A stretch of DNA of 8,217 nucleotides from an uncultured Oscillospiraceae bacterium (lineage in GTDB: Bacteria > Bacillota > Clostridia > Oscillospirales > Acutalibacteraceae): contig USDZ01000070.1 of the NCBI GenBank assembly GCA_900553525.1, positions 1 through 8,217 of the forward strand, in the 5' to 3' direction. Position numbers and translations under genes: made by a program. The notes beneath the pieces are model-generated. The model had not been told where the DNA came from. It searched no databases and worked only from the letters and a program-made list of their open reading frames with translations. This document shows positions 1-5,495 of this stretch, in pieces. Every line of letters begins with the position of its first letter. The stretch's first letter is position 1.

Positions 1-277
1 GTTCGGGACAACGGCGTCCCCTTTCTCGGGAGAGTCGGTCGGCCAGTTCCATCTTGGAATAGTCCCGCCTGGAGAGAAGGAATAACGCTTTTTCTTTCGC
101 CCGCCGACGCCGAGAACGCGCAGTCAAGTCCTCCAGTTGTTCCTCTGAAAGAGAGGAGCCGACCTCATAGGACGACTCCTCCCATATCCGCTGGTCGATT
201 CGGGCATCCTCCGCACCGTCCAGCACAAGGTGTACCTGATGCCCACGCTCCTTCTGTATCCCGATGATCCGTATCAT
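1..277 (-). CDS. recX: Regulatory protein RecX, N-terminal part (runs off the left edge)
   Basis: RecX binds RecA filaments in the cytoplasm and modulates, usually inhibits, their growth and recombinase activity. Only the first 92 codons are present. Residues 64-83 hold the RecX hallmark (LFLLSRRDYSKMELADRL), the start of the first three-helix repeat, preceded by a basic stretch RSRRRRAKEKA at about residues 54-64. The N-terminus (MIRIIGIQKERGHQVHLVLD) resembles the short beta segment seen in many Firmicute RecX proteins. The ATG at 277 is the first possible start, because a TGA lies in frame just upstream; the ribosome binding site is weak. It begins 5 bp after the recA stop codon with no terminator between them, so co-transcription and translational coupling with recA are likely. 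Gene order recA-recX is a classic arrangement. The remaining RecX repeats lie outside the window, so integrity cannot be judged. Confidence 0.9.
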   Translation of the reverse strand, partial: MIRIIGIQKERGHQVHLVLDGAEDARIDQRIWEESSYEVGSSLSEEQLEDLTARSRRRRAKEKALFLLSRRDYSKMELADRLSRERGRRCPE

Positions 278-282
278 ACCGC

Positions 283-1434
283 TTACTCATCTACCACAAT
301 GTCAATTTTGCTCTTGGCGCCCGAAGAGGTGTATTTTGCGGCCGCTTCCAGAGGGATTTCCAGCGGCGTACGCTCTTCCCGGGGCGCACGCGCCGCAGCG
401 GTCTGCTTCTGAAACTCCTGCCGCACCAGCGCCTCAATCTCGGAGGCCAGTTCCCGGTGTTCCCTCAGATAATCTTTCAGTTTATCCCGTCCCTGACATA
501 GGCGTTCCTCTTTATAGGAAAACCAAGAACCGGACTTCTGAATAATCCCGAAACGGACCGCCAGGTCGATGAGCTCTCCTTCGTGAGAGATCCCCTGTCC
601 GTATATTACATCGAATTCCGCCTCCTTAAAAGGAGGGGCAACCTTGTTTTTGACCACCCGAACCCGGGTGTGGGACCCAATGGCCTCTCCCCCGTTTTTG
701 AGTGTCTCGGTCCGGCGGACATCCAAACGGACCGACGCGTAATATTTGAGGGCATTGCCTCCAGCTGTGACCTCGGGGTTGCCGTAGACCACCCCCACTT
801 TCAAACGGAGCTGATTGATGAACACCGCGATGCAGTTGGTTTTTCCAACCGCGCCGGCCAGCTTGCGCATCGCCTGGGACATCAGCCGGGCCTGCAGGCC
901 GACATGGCTGTCCCCCATCTCACCCTCGATCTCGGCACGGGGCACCAGGGCCGCGACCGAGTCCACCACGACAATATCGATGGCGCCCGAGCGGATGAGC
1001 GCTTCCGCGATCTCGAGCGCCTGTTCGCCGGTATCGGGCTGGGAAACCAACAGGGAGTCCACATCCACGCCGAGCGCTTGGGCGTATACCGGATCAAGCG
1101 CATGCTCGACATCGATGAACGCGGCCTCTCCCCCCATCTTCTGCGCCTCGGCCACCGCATGGAGGGCAAGTGTGGTTTTGCCCGACGCCTCCGGACCATA
1201 GATTTCCACGATCCGGCCCCGGGGCAGACCGCCGATGCCGAGGGCGGCGTCCAGGGTCATGGACCCGGTGGGAATGCAGTCCACGTTCATTCCCACATTT
1301 TCGCCCAGCCGCATCACTGCACCTTTGCCGTAATTTTTCTCGATCTGAGCGAGCGCCGCCTCCAATGCTTTCTGTTTGTTTTCCATCTGGATATCTTTCG
1401 CCTTATCCGACGCCTTTTTCCTATCTTCCGCCAT
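283..1434 (-). CDS. recA: Recombinase RecA
   Basis: RecA is the cytoplasmic strand-exchange ATPase of homologous recombination and the co-protease that triggers LexA cleavage in the SOS response. The 383-residue product shows the family signatures in order: the conserved N-terminal helix ENKQKALEAALAQIEK (18-33), Walker A GPEASGKTT (80-88), catalytic Glu110 in FIDVEHALDP, Walker B IVVVDS (154-159), loop L1 around EIEGEMGDSHVG (168-179), loop L2 from FINQLRLKVG (205-214) through NPEVTAGGNALK (219-230), and YASVRLDVRR (232-241). The frame is open up to 1551, but those codons cross the promoter. ATG 1434 has GAGGG (1447-1443) 8 nt upstream. An alternative ATG at 1386 would remove a charged N-terminal extension of 16 residues. 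The C-terminus after about residue 340 is a variable tail ending IDIVVDE. L2 carries VTA where most RecAs have TTT, probably neutral. Regulation is by the promoter and SOS box at 1498-1558. Confidence 0.98.
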   Translation of the reverse strand: MAEDRKKASDKAKDIQMENKQKALEAALAQIEKNYGKGAVMRLGENVGMNVDCIPTGSMTLDAALGIGGLPRGRIVEIYGPEASGKTTLALHAVAEAQKMGGEAAFIDVEHALDPVYAQALGVDVDSLLVSQPDTGEQALEIAEALIRSGAIDIVVVDSVAALVPRAEIEGEMGDSHVGLQARLMSQAMRKLAGAVGKTNCIAVFINQLRLKVGVVYGNPEVTAGGNALKYYASVRLDVRRTETLKNGGEAIGSHTRVRVVKNKVAPPFKEAEFDVIYGQGISHEGELIDLAVRFGIIQKSGSWFSYKEERLCQGRDKLKDYLREHRELASEIEALVRQEFQKQTAAARAPREERTPLEIPLEAAAKYTSSGAKSKIDIVVDE

Positions 1435-1442
1435 TAAACGCG

Positions 1443-1447
1443 CCCTC
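1443..1447 (-). promoter_or_regulatory. Ribosome binding site deciding the recA start
   Basis: GAGGG on the minus strand lies 8 nt before the ATG at 1434. This favours 1434 over the farther upstream codons of the open frame and over the internal ATG at 1386. Confidence 0.65.
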
Positions 1448-1460
1448 ACTTTCCACGTTT

Positions 1461-1478
1461 GCCGGCTTACCCGCCGGC
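1461..1478 (-). repeat. Inverted repeat in the recA leader
   Basis: Two copies of GCCGGC (1461-1466 and 1473-1478) are separated by 6 nt, giving a stable 6-bp GC stem in the predicted recA 5' untranslated region, about 14 nt upstream of the RBS. No U-run follows on the minus strand, so it does not look like a terminator. It could stabilise the transcript or affect translation. This is inference from sequence only. Confidence 0.4.
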
Positions 1479-1497
1479 CCGCTGTTTCACTCCTTTG

Positions 1498-1526
1498 ATT
1501 ATAGACGATGCGGCGGTGAAAAGCAA
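1498..1526 (-). promoter_or_regulatory. Sigma-A type promoter of recA-recX
   Basis: On the minus strand, -35 TTGCTT (1526-1521) and a perfect -10 TATAAT (1503-1498) are separated by exactly 17 bp. Transcription would begin near 1491, giving a leader of about 57 nt to the recA ATG at 1434. Confidence 0.8.
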
Positions 1527-1544
1527 GGGGATTTCCACCATTTT

Positions 1545-1558
1545 CAAACATTTGTTCT
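1545..1558 (-). promoter_or_regulatory. LexA (SOS) box upstream of recA
   Basis: The minus-strand sequence AGAACAAATGTTTG matches the Bacillus-type consensus CGAACRNRYGTTYG at 13 of 14 positions, differing only at the first base. It sits 18 bp upstream of the recA -35. It is the expected control element for an SOS-inducible recA, with LexA repressing until RecA filaments stimulate its self-cleavage. Its position upstream of -35, rather than over the core promoter, is a small oddity. Confidence 0.75.
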
Positions 1559-1574
1559 TTTTCTGTGGAGAGCT

Positions 1575-1604
1575 TTCACCTTCAGTCCGATTTCCGCATA
1601 TATT
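1575..1604 (+). promoter_or_regulatory. Possible promoter of the GH25 gene
   Basis: TTCACC (1575-1580) and TATATT (1599-1604) are spaced by 18 bp and would start transcription about 48 nt before the GH25 start codon. The -35 match is only 4 of 6, so this is a weak call. It lies only 17 bp from the SOS box, so LexA could also influence it. Confidence 0.3.
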
Positions 1605-1642
1605 GGGTGTGTACAGGCATCGCTATGGTTTCTCCTATATCC

Positions 1643-1650
1643 AAAGGAGG
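1643..1650 (+). promoter_or_regulatory. Strong RBS that sets a TTG start
   Basis: AAAGGAGG is followed by 8 nt and then TTG at 1659. No ATG or GTG is suitably placed, and the signal peptide begins exactly there, so TTG is the convincing start of the GH25 gene. Confidence 0.85.
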
Positions 1651-1658
1651 CTATTCAC

Positions 1659-2483
1659 TTGAAAATACGAAATTTCGGGAAGCGGCTCAGCGGTATCCTG
1701 TTCTGTGCCGCTTTTCTGGCGGTCACGGCCATATCCGCCTTGGCACTTTCTCCGGTCGAAGGACCCCAATACAACGGTATCGACATCAGCCGCTGGCAGG
1801 GTGACAGCATCGACTTCTCTCAAGTTAAGGCAGCCGGATACGGCATCGTATATATCCGCGCGGGTGGCGGCGGCGATTACACCGACCCCGACTTCGAACG
1901 CAATTACACGCAAGCCAAGGCGGCCGGCATGAAAGTCGGGTTTTACTATTATGTGGACGCAAAAAGCCGGACGGAATCCGAAAACCAGGCGGCACATTTC
2001 GCCTCACTGGTCCGGGATAAAAAGGCCGACTGCCGTCCGGCCATGGAATTCGTCATGGACGGCCTGGACAGTGCCGCGGTGAACGAGCTGGCACTGGCGT
2101 TCCTGCAAAAAGCGGAGGAACTCTCCGGATTGGCTCTGTGCGTCTACACCAACGCTTATAACGCTGGTCATGTCTACCGTGGAGCCATCACCGATTATCC
2201 CCTCTGGATTGCGGAATACGATGTGGAGAAACCCTCTGACATCGACACCTGGACCGTCTGGGCCGGCTGGCAGTACGATGCGTCCGACAGCGTGCCGGGT
2301 GTGGACGGCAACGTGGATCGGGATATCTTTACAGACGGTATCCTCTTGCCCGAGTCTTCTTCCACATCTTCCGAACCCTCTTCCCCTTCGACGGGACAGG
2401 TTTCTCTGATTTGGATTCCCGCCGCGTCAGCCGTCTGCGCATTGGCCGCCGTCTGCCTGACCCATCGCAAAAAAGCCCTCTAA
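1659..2483 (+). CDS. Secreted GH25 lysozyme-like protein with C-terminal anchor and altered active site
   Basis: Glycoside hydrolase family 25 (Chalaropsis-type muramidase) enzymes cleave the MurNAc-GlcNAc bond of peptidoglycan. The 274-residue product starts at TTG and has a signal peptide (KIRNFGKR, then a hydrophobic core; likely cleavage after ALA, about residue 29). The GH25 barrel spans about residues 38-230: NGIDISRWQG (39-48, with conserved Asp42), IRAGGGGDYTDPDF (66-79), GFYYYVDA (94-101), LWIAEY (182-187) and WQYDASDSVPGVDGNVD (204-220). The usual catalytic P-x-x-D-x-E on strand 4 reads P127-A-M-E130-F-V132, so the general acid Glu is replaced by Val. A Ser/Thr/Pro linker (232-245) leads to SPSTG (242-246), a hydrophobic segment (about 249-267) and a HRKK tail, an arrangement like a sortase signal or a plain membrane anchor. 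The gene is divergent from recA and separated from the cas operon by a likely terminator. Family assignment is firm; enzymatic activity is doubtful. Confidence 0.9.
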   Translation: MKIRNFGKRLSGILFCAAFLAVTAISALALSPVEGPQYNGIDISRWQGDSIDFSQVKAAGYGIVYIRAGGGGDYTDPDFERNYTQAKAAGMKVGFYYYVDAKSRTESENQAAHFASLVRDKKADCRPAMEFVMDGLDSAAVNELALAFLQKAEELSGLALCVYTNAYNAGHVYRGAITDYPLWIAEYDVEKPSDIDTWTVWAGWQYDASDSVPGVDGNVDRDIFTDGILLPESSSTSSEPSSPSTGQVSLIWIPAASAVCALAAVCLTHRKKAL

Positions 2484-2610
2484 TTCGGTATTCTCTCCGA
2501 AAGAAAGGGGCGCGCCATATTGTATAAATAGCCGGAATCGGGAAAATCCGGGTTTCGCGTCTATAAGGCACAAAATATGCCCACAATTTATAACCCGCAA
2601 GGACTTTTCG

Positions 2611-2651
2611 AGGGGCCAGCTGCAAAAGGCATTCTTTTGCAGCTGGCCCCT
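2611..2651 (+). terminator. Long perfect hairpin, probable terminator of the GH25 gene
   Basis: GGGGCCAGCTGCAAAAG (2612-2628) pairs perfectly with 2634-2650 around a 5-nt loop, and A2611-T2651 adds an 18th pair. TTCTTGT follows on the plus strand, a modest U-rich tail. Short GGAC/GTCC arms (2601-2604, 2656-2659) could extend the base after an internal mismatch. It lies 128 bp beyond the GH25 stop codon. Because the tail is imperfect, a non-terminator structured element is the alternative. Confidence 0.6.
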
Positions 2652-2963
2652 TCTTGTCCGTATATAGGAATGTACGGCGCCTCTTTTTGTGGATAAGACA
2701 AAACCAAACAGAGCGAACAGAGCGACATTCATAAAAGGCGTCTCTATTTGTCTCGGGGATGAGCAGGCGTATAGAGGCAAACTTGGATTCTATGGCCTTC
2801 GGATCCGGATCTGGTGTAGAGACTGACTAAAGGCGGCCTTGCCAACAGAAAATTTTTCAAAAAATCGGGCCGCGAGGCATCATCTCTATGGCCAAACGTC
2901 GGCCTCTCCAATTTAGAAAAGCCGCTTTCACATGTTTATCCATGTCTCTAACTGAACAAAAAT

Positions 2964-2975
2964 TATTTTAAAATA
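2964..2975. repeat. 12-bp AT palindrome upstream of the cas promoter
   Basis: TATTTTAAAATA is a perfect palindrome ending 12 bp before the candidate -35 box. It could be an operator half of a pair with 3027-3038, an UP-like element, or chance in AT-rich DNA. Confidence 0.35.
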
Positions 2976-2987
2976 TGTTGTAAATTG

Positions 2988-3016
2988 TTGATTATTGTGT
3001 TATTCTTGTTTATATT
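2988..3016 (+). promoter_or_regulatory. Candidate promoter of the cas operon
   Basis: TTGATT (2988-2993) and TATATT (3011-3016) are separated by 17 bp in a strongly AT-rich segment, giving a start near 3023 and a leader of 30-40 nt to cas3. Other AT-rich hexamers nearby could also serve, so the exact boxes are tentative. Confidence 0.55.
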
Positions 3017-3026
3017 GAAGTTTTTG

Positions 3027-3038
3027 ATAAAATTTTAT
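3027..3038. repeat. 12-bp AT palindrome downstream of the cas promoter
   Basis: ATAAAATTTTAT is a perfect palindrome just past the predicted transcription start. Its centre lies 63 bp from that of the palindrome at 2964-2975, about six helical turns, so the two would face the same side of the DNA and bracket the promoter. Confidence 0.35.
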
Positions 3039-3046
3039 TTTTAATT

Positions 3047-3054
3047 GGGAGGTG
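3047..3054 (+). promoter_or_regulatory. RBS of cas3, overlapping the GTG start candidate
   Basis: GGGAGGTG matches the anti-Shine-Dalgarno sequence well, but the first standard start codon, GTG 3052, is part of it. Six nt after it comes CTG 3061, in frame, at ideal spacing. TTG 3070 is 15 nt away, which is rather far. Confidence 0.6.
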
Positions 3055-5475
3055 GAAAACCTGAATCAATTGCTCGCCCATACTCATCCTTCTGGGGGAT
3101 CTGCTTCCGATGTTCAGACCCTGGAACAGCATTCCCGTCAGGTAGCAGAACTTTGCGCTCAAGCCTGCAAGGGCATTCAGCTCATGGACTTGGGATATCT
3201 TACAGGCCGGTTCCACGATATGGGAAAAGCAGCCTCTCAGGTACAGGCCCATCTGCGGGGCGAGACGGCGGAAAAACACAACCATTCCTCCGCAGGGATG
3301 CGCTGGCTGTGGGAACACCGGCTCGACACCACAGCGGGATGCATTGCCGCACAAATGGGCGCTCTGGCCATCGGCTGTCACCACAGCGGTCGCTGCGACG
3401 TTTTCTCTTTGGATGGAAAAGACGCATGGATGGAACGGATGTATGCCGCTCCAACGGCCACCTCCTATGAGGAATGTGTCCGCCGATTCTTTGGAGAATG
3501 TGGTAACCGGCAGGAGATCGAGGAACGGATCCGTTCCGCCAGCCAGGAGGTCACGCACCTGGTAAAAAAGCTGGTTCGCTGTTTCCCCGGAAAAGGGGAG
3601 ATTTCTCAAAACAGTCTTGCTTTCGCCCTGGGAATGGTCCAACGGTTTCTATTCAGTGCCCTCATAGATGCCGACTGGACGGATACCGCCTGTTTTATGC
3701 ATAACCAGTCTCTTCCCCAAACGGTTTCGGATGAGGAGCGCCGCTCTCTTTGGGAAACCCTGGCCCAACGGGTGGAGGAAAAAGTGGAATCTCTCCCCAT
3801 TCGATACCCCGTGGATAAACTTCGAAGGGAACTCTCCCGACAGTGCCGAGACGCAGGGCGGAGCCTTCCTCCCGGCATATATCGGCTCTGCATTCCCACT
3901 GGCGGAGGAAAAACCTACGCAGGCCTGCGCTTTTGCATGCAAATGGCCCAACGCCAAAACGCCCGCCATGTCTTTTATGTCGCTCCTTATAAATCCATTA
4001 CCGGACAGAATACGCAGTGCATTCGGGATGCTGTGGGAAGTGCGGAGGCCGTGTTGGAGCATCATTCCGATGTGACCGCCGCCCTTGGAGACGAAGAGGA
4101 GAAAGACCGCTGGCTTTCCCAAAACCAGCGCTGGGAAGGCGCCCCGGTAATTTGCACCACCATGGTCCAGTTTTTGAACACGTTGTTTGCCGCGCCCCGA
4201 CAAAACGTGAGAAGGTTACAGGCACTGCAAAACTCCATTTTACTCTTTGACGAGATCCAGGCGCTACCTGTACAGGATACATACTTGTTCAATCTGGCTG
4301 TTCAAACCCTGACTCAGGTCATGGGTTGCACCGTCGTACTGTGTACCGCCACCCAGCCTCCGCTAGAGGAGGTGTCCTATCCGCTGGTTTTCTCAAAGCC
4401 CGTAGACTTGGTGCCCTACAGCGAAGAACTATTCTCTCGGTTCCGCCGGGTGCAAATTGTGCCGTGGAACCTTAACACCCCGGTGCGGGCACCCGCGTTG
4501 GCCGATTTTGCGGAGGATTTATTAAAAGAAAACCGCAGTGTTCTGATCATCCTCAATACAAAAGCGGCGGTCCATAAGCTGTTCGACCAGCTGAAAAGTC
4601 AGTTGCCCCAAGATACCGCTCTATTCTGCCTGACCAATGCCCTCTGTCCCGCCCATCGAAAGGCTGTATTGGGCGAGGTCCGTGACCTGTTGGAGACCAG
4701 AAATAAGAAGCTGATCTGTGTCAGCACGCAGCTTATCGAAGCGGGTGTGGATTTGAGTTTTGACTGCGTGGCCCGCAGCATGGCCGGACTTCCCAGCATC
4801 CTGCAGGCCGCAGGGAGATGCAACCGCCATGGGGAGGACCCGTGCCGTAAAGTCTGCCTTTTTCGCTGTGCCGACGAAGATCTGCGCTACCTGCCGGAAA
4901 TCGACGACGGGCTGCAGGCAACCTGCCGTCTATTGGAAATCCTGCCTCCTGGGGAAGATCTGCTTTCTCCCCAGGCCATTCAGAAATATTACCAGATCTA
5001 TTACGCCAGGATGGACAAGCAGGAAACGCTCTCACACCCCGTTTGCTGGAACGATGGGGGTGGCCCCCAACAGGCTACCCTGTTGGACTTGCTTTCCCGT
5101 AATCCTGCCGGGGTGAACGCTTTTATTTCTTCCGGGCATCCTCTTCCGAAAGCGGGAATGCTTTGCCAGGCGTTTGGCACGGCGGAAGGGAAGTTTCAAG
5201 CGATTGCCGACGAAACCATCCCCGTGGTAGTTCCCTATGGAAAGGGGGTGGAACGGATCGCACAGCTCCTCTCAGACCGGGAATCCCCTTGGATGTTGCC
5301 GAATTTGCAGCCCTATACCGTAGCGGTAAGCCGGGCTACTCTCCATCACCTGGAATCCAAACAGGCCATTCGCACGGCAGGGGAAGACACGCTGCGGATA
5401 CTGCTTCCCGCGTTCTATCATCCACAGAAAGGCGTCATCACGGAACCGCAAATGTTAGACCCGCTCTTCACCTGA
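3052..5475 (+). CDS. cas3: CRISPR-associated helicase/nuclease Cas3 (type I-C)
   Basis: Cas3 is recruited to the R-loop formed by the crRNA-guided Cascade complex and nicks, unwinds and degrades the target DNA. In the frame from GTG 3052 (807 residues), the N-terminal HD nuclease domain shows His27 (LEQHS), H55-D56 in FHDMGK, H76/H78 in EKHNHSSAG, H110-H111 in CHHSG, and a closing SALIDADWTDT (202-212). The superfamily 2 helicase follows: Walker A PTGGGKT (282-288), VFYVAPYKSI (307-316), motif II DEIQ (400-403, the Cas3 form of DEAH), motif III TAT (432-434), and motifs V-VI STQLIEAGVDLS (558-569) and QAAGRCNRHG (585-594). All catalytic motifs look intact in a full-length HD-helicase fusion. 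The coordinates give the outer start; CTG 3061 is better placed for the RBS. It opens the cas operon, and cas5c starts 20 bp after its stop. Confidence 0.97.
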   Translation: MENLNQLLAHTHPSGGSASDVQTLEQHSRQVAELCAQACKGIQLMDLGYLTGRFHDMGKAASQVQAHLRGETAEKHNHSSAGMRWLWEHRLDTTAGCIAAQMGALAIGCHHSGRCDVFSLDGKDAWMERMYAAPTATSYEECVRRFFGECGNRQEIEERIRSASQEVTHLVKKLVRCFPGKGEISQNSLAFALGMVQRFLFSALIDADWTDTACFMHNQSLPQTVSDEERRSLWETLAQRVEEKVESLPIRYPVDKLRRELSRQCRDAGRSLPPGIYRLCIPTGGGKTYAGLRFCMQMAQRQNARHVFYVAPYKSITGQNTQCIRDAVGSAEAVLEHHSDVTAALGDEEEKDRWLSQNQRWEGAPVICTTMVQFLNTLFAAPRQNVRRLQALQNSILLFDEIQALPVQDTYLFNLAVQTLTQVMGCTVVLCTATQPPLEEVSYPLVFSKPVDLVPYSEELFSRFRRVQIVPWNLNTPVRAPALADFAEDLLKENRSVLIILNTKAAVHKLFDQLKSQLPQDTALFCLTNALCPAHRKAVLGEVRDLLETRNKKLICVSTQLIEAGVDLSFDCVARSMAGLPSILQAAGRCNRHGEDPCRKVCLFRCADEDLRYLPEIDDGLQATCRLLEILPPGEDLLSPQAIQKYYQIYYARMDKQETLSHPVCWNDGGGPQQATLLDLLSRNPAGVNAFISSGHPLPKAGMLCQAFGTAEGKFQAIADETIPVVVPYGKGVERIAQLLSDRESPWMLPNLQPYTVAVSRATLHHLESKQAIRTAGEDTLRILLPAFYHPQKGVITEPQMLDPLFT

Positions 5476-5482
5476 CTGTCTT

Positions 5483-5489
5483 AGGAGGG
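5483..5489 (+). promoter_or_regulatory. RBS that sets the TTG start of cas5c
   Basis: AGGAGGG is followed by 6 nt and TTG at 5496. The translated N-terminus from that codon aligns with known Cas5c starts, which removes the doubt about the longer open frame beginning at 5163 inside cas3. Confidence 0.8.
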
Positions 5490-5495
5490 ATCATT

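Larger units (their letters stand above)
2484..3051. other. Non-coding region between the GH25 gene and the cas operon
   Basis: This 568-bp stretch has no convincing gene. A minus-strand open frame at 2427-2780 (117 codons) crosses both the hairpin and the GH25 3' end and shows no family signature. The left part carries the hairpin at 2611-2651. The middle (about 2660-2940) shows only small repeats, such as the tandem 9-mer CAGAGCGAA/CAGAGCGAC at 2709-2726. The last 100 bp are strikingly AT-rich and carry the likely cas promoter. I see no tRNA, CRISPR repeat or insertion-sequence end. Confidence 0.6.

Noticed and set aside
583..1437. Long plus-strand open frame of 284 codons opposite recA
   Set aside because: It is antisense to the clear recA gene, shows no family signature, and results from GC-rich codon positions on the opposite strand.
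1435..1551. N-terminal extension of recA to ATG 1551
   Set aside because: These codons cross the recA promoter and end next to the SOS box; the encoded residues are not RecA-like.
2427..2780. Minus-strand open frame of 117 codons after the GH25 gene
   Set aside because: It runs through the 18-bp hairpin and into the 3' end of the GH25 gene, and its residues match no family I recognise.
2833..2873. GCGGCC/GGCCGC inverted repeat as a terminator before cas3
   Set aside because: The 6-bp stem encloses a 29-nt loop and no U-run follows on either strand.
2484..3051. CRISPR array or stray repeat next to the cas operon
   Set aside because: I looked for regularly spaced repeats and the usual type I-C repeat ending (GGATTGAAA) and found neither.
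4365..4380. Internal AGGAGGTG in cas3 as a hidden gene start
   Set aside because: No ATG, GTG or TTG stands at a suitable distance in a frame that gives a sensible product; it encodes Glu-Glu-Val of Cas3.
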